A DNA stretch of 64,000 nucleotides from Argentina anserina (Eukaryota > Streptophyta > Magnoliopsida > Rosales > Rosaceae), in assembly GCF_933775445.1 (NCBI RefSeq), contig NC_065872.1:7316001-7380000 (forward strand), written 5' to 3'. Shown here piece after piece: positions 12,906 to 25,209 of this stretch (its first letter is position 1; each line of letters begins with the position of its first letter). A program made the translations under genes and the position numbers. The notes beneath the pieces are model-generated. The model was not told the DNA's origin. It made no database searches and saw only the letters and a list, made by a program, of their open reading frames with translations.

Positions 12906-13749
12906 ATGGTTTCAAACCTACATAGCACGGAAGCTTGGTTGGACGACCGATTCCCGCTTCGGAAGCGGAAGCGGGAGCGGAAGCGCTCGGAAGCGTGGGG
13001 AAGCGCGACGGAAGCGCGATTCCTAAAAAGGTGGGTTTGGAAGCGCGGCGGAAGCGTTGGCTTACAAATTGGAAGCGCGACGGAAGCGTTGGCTTCCAAA
13101 TTGGAAGCGCGGCGTAAGCGTTGACTTCCAAATTAGAAGGGTGATTCATTCTCTACCTCTATTTCATCAATCAATGTCTTGAGACTCTTCTTGTCGTTTC
13201 ATCTTCTTATTTATTTCGTTAAGCGGTTAAAGATGAATAACATCAATCAATCTAATATGTGTCAGAAATATGGGGAAGAGATATCAGGAAAATCTAGATG
13301 AGAGAGAGATATATAGAGAAGACAGAGAGTTGTAGAGAGATATGAAAAAAAATCCATATGAGAGAGAGAGAGACAGAGGGAAGACGAACCTTTTTTTTTT
13401 ATCAATTTCATCTAGTGATGTCTCTTTGACTTGCACGTGCCCAACACCTTCACACTATGTTGTACATTCTTTTGTTTGAATTTTAAAATGAAGCTTTAAT
13501 AATGCTATAATCAAAGATAATCATGGAATAGAAAATAAGTCATTAATAGTTAACTAATTATTTTAATACTAGATAAAATAATTAAAAATAAAATATAAAA
13601 ATATAATATATATATATATATATATATTATTCTGAAGCTTCCAAAACGCACCCGCTTTCTTAATTTTTGGAAAAAAACGTTTCTGCGTTTCCAAACGCTT
13701 CGCTTCCACGTACCCGTACCCGATTCCATGCACCCTAGTTTTAAACCAT
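12906..13749. mobile_element. Non-autonomous element with GGAAGCG subterminal repeats
   Basis: The ends are inverted: ATGGTTTCAAAC at the left and GTTTTAAACCAT at the right. The left third (about 12930-13115) is packed with direct copies of GGAAGCG. The right end carries the complement (CGCTTCC, 13690-13715). Dense subterminal repeats of one heptamer are typical of hAT-type transposase binding regions, and the same design (GGACACG) is seen at 24654-25209. No target duplication is recognised. Short ORFs here come from the repeat and are not genes. Confidence 0.65.
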
Positions 13750-13931
13750 TGCAGCATCTGCTAATATATATACATATATGGGTTTTTGCCTATTGTTAAA
13801 GTCTAAAGGAAGGAAGAAGAAAGGGTTTATCCCTCGAGATTCATTTTTCTCCAAAAAGAAGGAAGAAGGTTTGAGGGAACTTGGCGAAGCTTATGTCTTC
13901 ATTTATTTATTTTATTGCTTCCACAGCAAGA

Positions 13932-14003
13932 TCCGTTGTAGTCTAGTTGGTCAGGATATTCGGCTCTCACCCGAAAGACCCGGGTTCAAGTCCCGGCAAC
14001 GGA
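13932..14003 (+). tRNA. tRNA-Glu (anticodon CTC)
   Basis: The 72-base sequence folds as a cloverleaf. The acceptor stem is TCCGTTG paired with CAACGGA (7/7), the anticodon loop is CTCTCAC with CTC at the centre, and the T arm has GGTTCAAGTCC. The internal A box (TAGTCTAGTTGG) and B box (GGTTCAAGTCC) promoters are present. A T-run (TTCTCTTTTTC) just downstream can serve as the RNA polymerase III terminator. There is no intron and no CCA in the gene, as expected for nuclear tRNA. Confidence 0.97.
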
Positions 14004-14227
14004 ATTCTCTTTTTCATTTTTTTTCCAAACCGAGCCACCTAAGTTGGGAAGAAATCCGCGCCAATTGCTCCTTTTGATTCTTTATACTTTTCTGGGGACT
14101 TAATATTTTGTTCGATTGCATAGGCAACCTAACAATTCTTACCATTTTGAGAGAATTGCACCAAATGTTGATGAACTACCTCATCAGGATTTCCCAACTC
14201 ATCAACTGGCTCACGCCTTCACCATCG

Positions 14228-14237
14228 TATAAAAAAG
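14228..14237 (+). promoter_or_regulatory. Probable TATA box of the GDSL gene
   Basis: TATAAAAAAG lies 130 bp before the start codon at 14358, a suitable distance for a short 5' untranslated leader. Confidence 0.55.
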
Positions 14238-14357
14238 GCAGTCAAACCCAATATTATGAAACTTAGTTAACATAATCTTACAAGTTTCTCCAATGGGTTC
14301 CTTTCTGAACAAACAAGGTGCTTATATACTTCTCAGTAAGCTAAGTTTGCAGCAATC

Positions 14358-16368
14358 ATGATCATAACCATGGCCATTACGAGATCTTATATCACACTGG
14401 CCTTGGTAGGCTTGGTTCTTTTGCTCATCAACAACCTGAGCTATGTGGCCTATGCTGCTGAGACTGAAGGGCTGGGAGCTTCTTTTATCTTTGGTGATTC
14501 CCTGGTTGATTCCGGAAACAATAACTACTTGCCGACACTGTCTAAGGCGAATATGCGTCCTAATGGGATAGATTTCCAGGCGTCTGGAGGAAATCCCACT
14601 GGACGGTTCACGAATGGTAGAACTATTGGTGATATAGTTGGTAAACATTTTGTCACATCATTTTGTGAACAAATTTGATAACCTGTTACCAAATCTAGAC
14701 TCCGAAAAAGTGACATGATATGATTTACCTTAAGTTGTTCTTCTGTTTATGCAGGTGAAGAACTGGGACAGCCGAATTACGCTCTCCCATATTTAGCTCC
14801 TAATGCTACAGGGAAAGCCATATTGTATGGAGTGAATTATGCTTCAGGAGGAGCAGGGATCATGAATGCAACAGGAAGAATATTTGTTAGTTTCAAAAAC
14901 CCTCTAAGGATCACTTCTTTGAATTTGATCCGATTTATTTGTGTTTAGTCATTCATTGTTATATTTGGAGGTTTAGATTCACCACTATTCTCACCCCTGT
15001 TTTTTCAAGTCCAGAACATGTTAGTTTTCTGTCACAAACAAGTTTCCTCTTACAAAAATTATATGACAGTATTCATGATGATATGAATTGTTGTCCACGT
15101 TAGGCAATATTATAGAATTTCTGAAATATATGAATCTTACAGGTGAATAGGGTGGGAATGGATATCCAAATCGATTATTTCAACGAAACAAGGAAGCAGA
15201 TTGATAAGCTACTGGGTCCATCAAAGGCAAAAGAGTATATTTCCAAAAGGTCTATTTTCTCAATCACAGTTGGAGCAAATGACTTTCTGAACAACTATCT
15301 ACTACCAGTCCTCTCCATTGGAGCAAGAATTTCTGAGACCCCAGATGCATTCATTGATGATTTGATCACTCACTTCAGAGCTCAGCTAACTGTATGCATA
15401 CATTTAAATCTAGTGCACTCTTAGTTTTTCAGTAGACTCTTGTTCATTATTCACTAATTGATGATAAACTGGTGCAGAGACTTTATCAATTGGGTGCTCG
15501 AAAATTTGTTATAGGAAATGTTGGACCTATAGGTTGCATACCGTACCAGAAGACAATCAATCAGCTCAACCCAGACCAATGTGTGGAGTTGCCTAATAAG
15601 CTTGCGCTGCAATACAATGGCAGACTGAAGGACTTGCTTGCCGAGCTGAATGATAACCTCCCCGGATCAACATTTGTTTATGCAAACGTGTATGATCTAG
15701 TGTCGGAGCTCATTACTAACTACGATAAATATGGTAAGTCGCATAATAGTGTATGTGATGAAGCATATATATAACTGTTTTTCATGAGCTAGCTAGAAAA
15801 AAAAAACCCGAAGAAATTCACAAGTGATAGAGGCGTTAAATGGATCAATGTTAGACTGTAAGTTATGCCTTTCGAGTATTCTTCATAGCATTTTAGGCCA
15901 TATCATTCACACACAAAAAATGCGAAATCGCATTAGATTGCTAGCCAGTCAATGCTTAAGGTAACATCACAAGCCAGCATCATACAAGTTCCATAATTCG
16001 ACATTTGAGCCTCGACACCATTATTTAGGTAAAATTAATTATAGAATTTAACTCCGAATCTAACTCCACTTGTTGAATTGAATCGTTAATCCGATAATGA
16101 TCGATATGATGATTGAACTTAACATATGATTGTTTCAAATGCAGGATTTTCTACAGCAAGTAGAGCTTGTTGTGGGAATGGTGGCCAATATTCAGGAATA
16201 GTCCCTTGTGGTCCAACATCAAGTATGTGTTCTGATCGGTCCAAGCATGTATTCTGGGATCCCTACCATCCAAGTGAAGCTGCCAACCTTATACTTGCCA
16301 AGAAATTGCTTGATGGAGACACAAGAATCATTTCTCCAATGAATCTCAGGCAACTTCGAGATCATTAA
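14358..16368 (+). CDS. GDSL esterase/lipase (SGNH hydrolase), secreted
   Basis: Five exons join in phase: 14358-14640, 14755-14885, 15143-15391, 15478-15733 and 16145-16368 (1143 nt, 380 aa, normal for the family). An N-terminal hydrophobic segment (LALVGLVLLLI) ending near AYAAE is a signal peptide, so the enzyme is probably extracellular. Block I is FIFGDSLVDSGNNNY with the nucleophile Ser. Block II has the conserved Gly in NYASGGAGI. Block III is VGANDFLNNY with the oxyanion Asn. Block V is DPYHPSEAAN with the catalytic Asp and His. The C-terminal part also has the family's ACCGNGG and CSDRSKHVFWD. Such enzymes hydrolyse acyl esters of lipids, cutin or small metabolites; the substrate cannot be told. 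A second in-frame ATG at 14370 has the better context (ACCATGG) and may be the true start. No lesion is seen. Confidence 0.95.
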
Positions 16369-17910
16369 CTCTGTGACCTCTAAATGTTGTACTGTTCATG
16401 TATAACATTTAGTACGTTGTACAACCGCAGCTATTGTGATCTCTTGCTTTCTTTGTGAACTGTAACAAGTACAAGCTTTGGTTTTATTATTATGGATGTA
16501 ATGTTATATACGTACAGCGTTTGGATTTTAGGATTCGTATCCCACGGATTGCGGACCAAAAATTGACAATATAGAGCGCTGTGATATAAGAAAACGCTAC
16601 AAATTAATTGTTGATTATACTTTGCATTTGCATTTCAAACCTAACGGCAATCATCAGGGCGTACTCGGCAATCCATGTAGTTTCTTGCTTGAAGCTCATT
16701 GCGCTGGCCAAGTGTTTATTGCAATCTGAGAGCAAGAGATTATTGTTAGGCTTCTATTGTTTCTGACATGTAGACTATTGTAGAGCTTGGAAAAGCTATC
16801 TGGTTTTGATCGGTAGACTCGATAAGAACTATGACTCGTAAACTTCATCCCTTTTCTCAAATTTTGGCTTCGTTGTTTGATTCGGTTCACTCAAAAGATT
16901 GTGTACTGTCCTTGTTTTACAATTGCAAACTCATTCAGTTAGAACATACTGAACATTATGAACCACCCACGAAATAATTATCATTAGAATTCAAAAGGAT
17001 TAGAAGGAACTGCTGGTCACTCAGTGGTCCATTGGCTGTGCTTTATTGCAGAGACCATGAGGTCTTGAGATCGACTGGCATCAGAAACAGAAAAAGGATT
17101 AAAAGGAACTAGGAAGTAATGAGGAAACATTTGTATATATATTCGATTGATTTGAAAACAATTTTACGGGTTGCTTCACTTGCTTGGGGTGTTGGGACCG
17201 ATGTGAACGTTTTAAAGATCATTTCTTCATGTGAGGGGGAATCATGTCCGCCGGAGAAAAGGCCAAGAATATAAGAGACAAAGAAAGAGAGAGAAAGAAG
17301 AAGATGGAGATGACCAGAGACGAGAAGGGAATGCAGAATCTGAACCCAAGAAAAAGAAGGAGAGCAAGCCTCGCATTATAGCCAGTGATTATTGGCGACC
17401 GAATAATCCAGCAGGAGCACCACCAGTAGAGAGAGAGAGAGAGAGAGAGTAGGGCAAAGTCCTACTGGAGGGAGGGCATTGGCAACAGTGTTTAGGACTG
17501 ACAAGTTTTGATCGAGACTTATGATACTTTGCCGGAGACACTCTCAGCCCTCGCGTGCCATTTGCCTCTCTTCGCCGACAACCACCTGTCGCGGAGGCGG
17601 GGCCCCAACCTGGTCTCTCTTCTCTTAGCTGGTGACTTCTGAAACGGAGAGAATCCCATTTCGTCTTACTCTTCATCCATAACGTACTGTCCTTTTGCCG
17701 TGGAAATTTAAGACTTGCTTCTCGTGTTTTTTCTTGGGATCAGAATATAATGGAAATCAATGGATGTAAATTTGCCGACGATCTAAATTTTACTAATTTC
17801 ATGCACATTTTTTAAATAGTTGACACGTGTCTTCTTATTTAATTATGATTTAATTATAATTATTAAAATAATAATAAATTTCAATTTCTTCTAATTTTAA
17901 TTTTAACAAA
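16369..17910. other. Intergenic region after the GDSL gene
   Basis: No supported gene. The first part is the 3' flank of the GDSL gene. From 17231 to 17452 the + strand is strongly purine-rich and ends in a (GA)n tract (about 17429-17449). ORFs on either strand here are low-complexity and match no family I know. Confidence 0.6.
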
Positions 17911-18000
17911 TTCTTAATTGGAGTGTCTATTCATATTTCTCAAAACAGCACTTAGACCTCTATCTTTTTTCAAGTTAGTGCTGATTTTTTCAACAAATGT

Positions 18001-19012
18001 GAAATTACCAACACAAATAAATATAAAAATAAACAAAAAATTAAAAATTTCAATACAATACATCTGATTTCTCAATTTTTCTTTATAAAATAATAAGAGA
18101 AATTTCAAATGTATGAAGATCTAGCTATACTGTGATATTATCGTGTTCAATAATTTCATATATAGATCGTAATAAAAATATTGTTCTCACTTTGTGCTTT
18201 TTCAGTTTATTGTGATCCGTCCATTTAAATGCGTTTGTTGTTATACAATGTATATAAATTTTATTACTTAAGCTTAAGAAACTTGATATAGTTATAAGAC
18301 GTTTTGAATCAAATGAATTTTAATAGTTTTGAATCAATTGAATAAATTTTAAAGTAACAACTATAGTTTTATTGATTTTGTTGGACTATGAGCATTTTGG
18401 GGAAATTGGGGAGGTCTAAATACCATTTTAATTGTTTGTCAAAGTAGATTGAAGGTTTGATTACCAAATAGATCTAAATACTATTTTTAGAGGTATGAAT
18501 ATAAATCCCAATTTGAAATTACCAACACAAATAAATATAAAAATAAACAAAAATTTCAATACAATACATTTGATTTCTCAATTTTTCTTTATAAAATAAT
18601 AAGAGAAATTTCAAACGTAGAAAGATCTAGCTATATTGTGATATTATCGTGTTCAATAATTTCATATATAGATCGTAATAAAAATATTGTTCTCACTTTG
18701 TGTGTTTTTTTTTAGTTTATTGTGATCCGTCCATTTTGAATGCGTTTGTTGTTATAAAATGTATATAAGTTTTATTATTTAAGCTTAAGAAACTCGATAT
18801 AGTTATAAGACGTTTTGAATCAAATGAATTATAATAGTTTTGAATCAATTGAATAAATTTTAAAATAACAACTATAGTTTTCTTGATTTTGTTGAACTAT
18901 GGGCATTTTGGGAAAATTGGGGAGGTCTAAATATCATTCTAATTGTTTGTCAAAGTAGATTGGAGGTTTGATTACCAAATAGATCTAAATACCATTTTAA
19001 AGGTATAAATTG
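18001..19012. repeat. 514-bp tandem duplication
   Basis: Two head-to-tail copies, 18001-18514 and 18515-about 19012, both start at GAAATTACCAACACAAATAA. They stay collinear through AGATCTAGCTATA, the CGTTTGTTGTTATA block and the final GGAGGTCTAAATA region. They differ by scattered substitutions and small indels. The sequence is AT-rich and non-coding. No terminal repeats mark it as a transposon. Confidence 0.9.
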
Positions 19013-19753
19013 AAACCTCATTCTTAAATGTGTTTAATCACATTAATTAATAAAATAGAATCCTATTACCACCCCTAGATATAAATTCCTTCACTTCCCA
19101 CCAGATTTCTTCATTTTTTTTTCTCTTGAAGCAAGACCAACTAAAGTGCAAAAGGTGTGATACCAGAAGTATGGAAGCAAATTTGTTGACCACCATTCAT
19201 TTGTCTACTTTGTGCACACCCTTCAAAACTCATGTCACATGTCTTTTCTCAATTCATATTTAAATAATAATTAAGCAATTGAACACATAACGTGAGTTTA
19301 CAAGGGTGGATACAAGGTTGACAAATAGAGTGTGTTCGCCAAATTTGTTTCTCCGGAAGTAATATGATTTAGGACACTAATACAAAATAACTAGAGCCAA
19401 ATTTACTCCATAAAAATATTAAAAAGGAAAAAACCCAAACGTAATTAATTAGAAACAATGTTAAGATTTAAATGAAAAAAAAATCAATTGTATTGTTAAT
19501 TTTTTAGGAGGTGACATGTGTCATTGTTAGACAAAGTAAAGAAAATGACACATGACACATATTTAAGGGGTGATCATAAGGTGGACAAATTTTGGATGCT
19601 CGACGAATTTGCATCCGAAATCAATTCAACTTTGCGAGGATTATCTTCATATAGAAGTATTAGTATAAGTAATTAACTAACCAAGCATTATTGTAACTGG
19701 AAATCTTGTTAGTTTGACAAAATTGTTACATTACATCAATAACCACACTATGT
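19013..19753. other. AT-rich intergenic stretch
   Basis: No gene recognised. A short hyphenated inverted repeat (GACATGTGTCATTG and AATGACACATGAC, about 19511-19552) is the only structure seen. Confidence 0.5.
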
Positions 19754-20187
19754 AGTGGCAGACGCACATGAGGGCCAGTGGGGGTAGCTCAATTTTTGAG
19801 ACTTTGTTTTTTTTTTTAAATCAATATATAAGGCATATGTATAACTTGTTGCTTATAGTTGTTAATTAGCCTTCATACTTCTAATAATAATTGGTTCAGA
19901 AGTTTTAATAATTCTAATATAGGTTGTTATTGGGATCTTAACTAATTTTCTGTTGTATTTTGTTTTCTTCATCGAAACTAAACAGCTCTTCTCCTCCTAC
20001 CTCTCATTACTGAATTTTCCGTTCAATCATCTTTAATCAACAACTAAATATTGTACATACTAAAATGCGACATTTTTTTCTACCCAATTTCTTCTTCTTT
20101 TTTACTTTCACAATTTTTTTTTACGCTTCGCGCAAATTAAACTCTATTTCTTTGCCTCTACTTATGGATTATTATGCGTCCGCCACT
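19754..20187. mobile_element. MITE with AGTGGC(A/G)GACGCA ends
   Basis: The left end AGTGGCAGACGCA and the right end TGCGTCCGCCACT are inverted with one mismatch over 13 bp, bounding 434 bp of T-rich, non-coding DNA. No target duplication is obvious, so the superfamily is open. Confidence 0.6.
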
Positions 20188-22488
20188 GTGAGTATGAGAG
20201 AGAACTTCAAGAGAATAATGTGCGTCTCTAACTTACTTTTGAATCTTCGTGCATACTAAGCGAGTGTGCGTTTATATTTCAATCATTGGATTCAATTGTT
20301 AGTCTGTTACTCATAATTCACAAAAACTATCTCTTAGTCAAATATAACCCGTATACGAGTAGTATTAAAACTACTATAGTGATGTCATCATTGAGAGACA
20401 CACAACAACTACTGATCGACATTCGCTTGTATAATTAGCAAGAGGTAACTTTCAAGCACATTACAATTCGTGCTAGTGGGGTTTGCGCATGTAGTTGGTC
20501 ATTTTAACACATTAGATAACATGACATTCAATTCGTCAACTGAGTATGTTTTTTGTAACTTTAATTTTTACAAAGAAACATTAAATAGTTTGCCGCAACA
20601 TCATAAAGTTTGGGTTTGGTGATCAAGAAGAATGATGACTAACCGAGGTGCATGAATGAATCAAAGGACTTTATGATTACAATGAGCTAAGCTGCTGGTT
20701 AGGCTAAGGTAAATGGAGATGGAAGATCGGTAGCTCGTTTGTTTGTTTTAGGGTGAAGCGGGAAATGCGGTGAGAGAAAGGAGAGAGGGAGTACGGAGGA
20801 GGGAATCTGATGCGGACATGACGCGCCCGAAATCAGAGGAGAAAACCAATTATTGCCCCCCACGCTGCTCCGACATTCATGATTCTGTCGGTTCAGTCTT
20901 GACCCACCCACCCACCCAACTCACCTTACCCGACTCCTATCAATCGCCTTCGGTCCCCCTTTGACGGGTTTTACCACCCTATTTACTTTTTACCCGCTTA
21001 ACTTATTCGAACATGAGTTTTCACTCTGAGCACTCCATGAACTACCTTATGCACTCTCTCCGCTCTTTGGCTTTTGGCTCTTGCCTTCTTGTGTGTGACT
21101 GTTTGGGAGTGAAGAGGAGTGGAGATTCCGAAACCCGGAGTTCCAAGAGCTCATGTATATTTCACTTTGGGTCCCCAAGTTTTTAAATGTAACACATTGC
21201 TAAAGACAATATATCACATACCTATTCGATAAGATAATTATTATATGATATAGTACTAAAACTCAATTATAGTGAACCAGAGCCGAAATTATTGAATTTG
21301 TGTCATTGACAATCAATGTAATCGGGTGAGAAGTTCGTAGTCCTATTGACGTTATATTCACTCTCATAGTCTCATTAGTGTCAAAATTTACTCTCGTAGT
21401 CTCATTGATGTCTTGTGATCGAATTAGTGATATGATAGAAGTAAAAATTTAGTTAAAAGTTAATTAATAATCTAACACGGAAGAATGTTATGATGTTTTA
21501 GGGCATATAATCAATATCTTGTTCTTAGGAAAATCAAGAATGTACCATCCTTAAACTCAATTTATTTTCTTTGTTTTTTGTCCCAAAAAAAGAGAGAGAG
21601 AGAGAGCCTTTTCTTCTAAAAGACGCAAGCTCTAATGACCGGGTGCCGGTGGCCGGGGAAGTTAGAATTGAACTACGACCGAAGAGAAAAGTTTGAAATG
21701 AACCATATTGAGAGAGACAAGTAGCCACCAATGCCTTCTGATTCTGCTCTCAATAATCTAACTGTTACACTCAACTGTATTCTACAACGGTCGATTGTGT
21801 GCATCATCAAACAACTGCGTACATACTTGGTTAATTTGAAGCCACACATACAATTACATGAGACTAAGCGAGCATTCAAAGCAATTAACGAAGCTGTTTT
21901 TTAATTTTTCTTTCTTTTCCTGTTTGGGTACGTAGCTAGGCTTCAATTTTTAATCTCATCCTGAAGAACGTAGCAGGGTCCAGTACACTGTAGCTTAGCC
22001 CCCATGCCATTAGCTAGATGAGCTACTTATATACTACGTACGATTCCTACTTATAAGTAAATCCATGTTGTGGATCGATCATTGGGAATATTTGCTAATC
22101 CACTTAGTTTATATAAAAAGAAATTAAAAACAAATAAAAACTCATGCACAGTGCTAGGCATGCATGCAAAAGGTGAAAACTGACCCAGAATCATCAGACC
22201 AGGCGCTGCCTTTTTCTCTCTCATATCCAATAATACCATAGAAAATTGCTGCCTTAATTTGTGATGAGTCTCCCAAACGGATATCAGAGGTTTTGGAAAT
22301 TCTATTATCCATGTGTCGATCTGATTAAAATTTATAGAAGGGGGCCTCCGTAGCTGTAGTTTGTAGCCGACCCACACAATAAAACACAGCACCTCTCTCT
22401 CTCTTCTGGAGCCGACTGATAATGTCGTGCTTAACAGAACACCACTGTAAAAGCTGCCCCTGAATCTATGCTTCGTTTCATTATCATA
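20188..22488. other. Intergenic region upstream of the Dof gene
   Basis: No supported gene on either strand. Short ORFs show no family motifs. A (GA)n run lies at 21590-21606. The right part (22000-22490) is the promoter-proximal region of the Dof gene. Confidence 0.55.
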
Positions 22489-22529
22489 TATGCCTCAGAA
22501 ACCCAACCCCTGTTTTTACTATTCCAAGC

Positions 22530-22531
<2 letters not shown>

Positions 22532-22570
<39 letters not shown>
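22532..22570. repeat. (CT)n microsatellite in Dof leader
   Basis: A CTCTCT tract of about 39 bp lies directly before a TATAAA at 22573-22578. It encodes a spurious Ser-Leu repeat in an upstream reading frame. Confidence 0.95.
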
Positions 22571-22572
<2 letters not shown>

Positions 22573-22573
<1 letters not shown>

Positions 22574-22578
22574 ATAAA
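22573..22578 (+). promoter_or_regulatory. Probable TATA box of the Dof gene
   Basis: TATAAA follows the CT tract and precedes the chosen start codon by about 140 bp. A transcription start 25-35 bp further down would exclude the upstream ATG at 22490. Confidence 0.5.
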
Positions 22579-22714
22579 CCCCCTCACTCCCAACCTCGCA
22601 CTCTCACAAGTCACCACAACAAACCCTTCTCATTTTTCTATTGATCCATCTTCTTCAATATCTTTACACCGTCAAACTTGCTTACTCATTACCCTGAACC
22701 CTAAACTTAACCAG

Positions 22715-23431
22715 ATGCCGTCTGACTCAGGCGACTCGAACAGCAGGAAACCCACCAAGGCGCACAGCATGGGGGCACCTCCGCCGGAGCAAGAGCACCT
22801 GCCGTGTCCTAGGTGCGAGTCCACCAACACTAAGTTCTGCTACTACAACAACTACAACTTCTCTCAGCCGCGTCACTTCTGCAAGTCCTGCCGCCGCTAC
22901 TGGACCCACGGTGGCACCCTCCGCGACATCCCCGTCGGCGGCGGTAGCCGCAAGAATGCTAAGCGGTCTCGGACGTCCTCCATGGTCTCAACAGCGTCTG
23001 ATCACGCCTTGCCCGCCACTCCGGTTTTCGGGCCCGTTTCGGGTGGGCAAGGTGGACTCAGCGGCGGGGCCGTGCAGTTCGGCGGATGCGGTGGCGGTTT
23101 GAAGGGGAATGTGAGTAATGGAGGGAGCTTTACTTCTCTGCTCAGTACTCAGCCGGGGTTTTTGGCGCTGGGGGGATTTGGGCTTGGGCTTGCGACTGGA
23201 TTTGAGGAAATGGGTTTTGGGTTCGGCAGAGCGGTGTGGCCTTTTCCCGGGATGGGATCGGACGGTGGTGCCGGAATCGGAGCTAATGGCGTGGGGCATG
23301 GGATGATGAATGCCTGGCAGATTGAGAATGGGGAGGCCGGTGGGCTTGTTAATGTTGGTCTTGGTGGTGGTGGAGAGTTCTGTTCTTGGCCAGAGCTGGC
23401 AATATCTACTCCTGGAAACGGTCTCAAATGA
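22715..23431 (+). CDS. Dof zinc-finger transcription factor (DOF5.8-like)
   Basis: A single-exon gene of 238 aa begins [15 protein letters not shown]. The Dof domain is at about residues 29-80, with CPRC, then 21 residues, then CKSC as zinc ligands. It includes the signatures [15 protein letters not shown] and [17 protein letters not shown], followed by the basic run RKNAKRSRT. The THGGTLRD variant puts it near Arabidopsis DOF5.8/DOF3.5 rather than the more common TKGG type. That placement is from memory. Dof proteins bind AAAG sites in the nucleus. The C-terminal half is Gly-rich and ends with [15 protein letters not shown]. The frame is open back to an ATG at 22490 (313 aa), but that extension translates the CT microsatellite and lies upstream of a likely TATA box, so I take 22715. 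No lesion is seen. Confidence 0.94.
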   Translation: MPSDSGDSNSRKPTKAHSMGAPPPEQEHLPCPRCESTNTKFCYYNNYNFSQPRHFCKSCRRYWTHGGTLRDIPVGGGSRKNAKRSRTSSMVSTASDHALPATPVFGPVSGGQGGLSGGAVQFGGCGGGLKGNVSNGGSFTSLLSTQPGFLALGGFGLGLATGFEEMGFGFGRAVWPFPGMGSDGGAGIGANGVGHGMMNAWQIENGEAGGLVNVGLGGGGEFCSWPELAISTPGNGLK

Positions 23432-23629
23432 GGAAGAGCAAGCTCTGGTTTGCCTTGTAAAATTTAGCTCCTCTTTTTGGGTTTCTTATGAAAAGTATGT
23501 GCTTGAATGCTGTTAGGGTTTAAAGTGAATAGTGTTGAGTCTTTGAGACTAGTTTACCAGTGTAATTTCAATCCATGAATGAGTACTTTACTAGCTCCAG
23601 CATCTTCATGTATGTGTTGCACATTTGTT

Positions 23630-24240
23630 CAATGTGCTTTAGAAGTTAGAAAAAATCTTGGTTCACCACAACTCTTAACTATCAACCAAGTAATGAGGGT
23701 TCACCAAGATAACTTAATTATGGCAAATTAACTTGTAATGAGCTTATCTGTTACAGAAGGTTGTGTCTAGAATATCTCAACTGGGCCTTACAAAATACTA
23801 CACCAGGAGTCAGACAGTCAGTAAAGCTAATGCTCGAGAGCAATAAGCCAAATAAGTTGTTGCATACTACTACAACAATAGTTACTTTCTCAATATTTGG
23901 TAGAACCGTTGAAAGTTCACCAATCTCTGACATCATCATGTTCGTGTGCTATTTGCACATTGTTCATTAAAAGTTTAGATAAAATCTTGGTTCTTCACGC
24001 CTCTTACTTGATAGGATTGAGGGTTCCCCGAGCTTAACTTTAATTAGGGAAGTAATAACTAGCTCACTAGCTCATGATAATTCTGTTACAGAATCTCAAT
24101 ACAACCATCTGAACTGGGTATTACAAAGTAATACAAACAACCCTGGGTAAAGCTATATGCTCGAGTAAAGCCTATGGCTATAAGTTATCGCCTATTACAA
24201 CAATAGTTACTTGGTACAACTGATGCTGTTCACCAATCTC
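23630..24240. repeat. Diverged tandem duplication (3' flank of F-box gene)
   Basis: Copy 1 (about 23630-23930) and copy 2 (about 23955-24240) share in order ATCTTGGTTC, GAGGGTTC, TCTGTTACAGAA, AACTGGG, TATTACAA-type blocks, ATGCTCGAG, TACAACAATAGTTACTT and GTTCACCAATCTC. Copy 2 runs into the stop codon of the F-box/LRR gene, so the duplicated part is that gene's 3' untranslated region. Identity is moderate, with many indels. Confidence 0.7.
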
Positions 24241-24653
24241 GACCAAAAACTGAACGTCCAAATAGAAGGAAGTCACCAAAATCTGGATCACACTGCGTTT
24301 CAGCATATAACTCTCTACGATTTGCACGATCGAACTCATAGTCATCAGTGGAATCATCAGGAAGCCGTAAACTCTTAATTCGTTTACTACATCTTTTCAA
24401 AACTACCCCGAAATTGATATTGAAACACTTGCGCACATCAAGTGACTCAAGCTTCAGACAACAATCAAGAATCTTCTGCAGGCCATCATTGGTCAGCTTA
24501 TTACCGCAAAGCTGAAGGTGGCGTAGGTCAGGCATTGTGGATGCAATAGCAAGCGCGTCCGCCTCGCACTCATGATACGGGTATGTATACCCATATTTGT
24601 TCAGTTTGAGTGATTTCAATAAAGGGCAAGACCGCCCAATCACATCTAGAGAC

Positions 24654-25209
24654 CTATGTTGCACGGACACGCGAAAATGGTCGCGTATTGCGTGTCAGAC
24701 ACGGACACGCGTATTGGACACGCGGACACGCGTGTCTGATTTTGGACACGCGGTGGACACGTGAGTGTCCGAGTTGGACACGTGTGTGTCCGGACTGGAC
24801 ACGAAAATAACAAGGACACGCAGGGGTATAATTGAGATTTAACAGAAAAACAGAAAAAACATAAACATTAGGTCATCCAGCCTTCACAACCGCATTCGTT
24901 TTCCTCCGTTGGAAGTTTCCGAGAATTGGGTGCCTGGTGATGAACATTTATGAAATGATGAACATTTATTGGAACTTAGAAACTTAATATCTTTAGATAA
25001 CAACATTCAAATTAGATGACAGGAAAACTAGAATTATGTCTAGTTTGAATGTGGATTGACTAAGTTTTAATTTTAAAAACTATATTATTAATATAAAATT
25101 TAATTAACGTGTCCACTACGTGTCCAAGTCGGACACTTGAGATTTTGACGTGTCCGCGTATCGTATCGTGTCGAATACGGACACACGTGTCCGTATCCGT
25201 GCAACATAG
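24654..25209. mobile_element. hAT-type MITE inside LRR exon
   Basis: Perfect 8-bp target duplications CTAGAGAC flank the element (24646-24653 and 25210-25217), as expected for hAT. The ends are CTATGTTGCACGGA and its inverse (TCCGTGCAACATAG type). The left half carries many copies of GGACACG, and the right half has the complement CGTGTCC. It is 556 bp and non-coding. Removing the element and one duplication joins the LRR frame exactly (ESL-DVIG). Confidence 0.93.

Noticed and set aside
12860..13149. Arg/Ser-rich ORFs on both strands
   Set aside because: They are translations of the GGAAGCG repeat in several frames.
17231..17676. Basic ORFs on both strands near 17.2-17.7 kb
   Set aside because: Low-complexity purine-rich DNA, no splice structure and no family match.
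22490..22714. N-terminal extension of the Dof protein
   Set aside because: It translates a CT microsatellite, lies upstream of a likely TATA box and has no family similarity.
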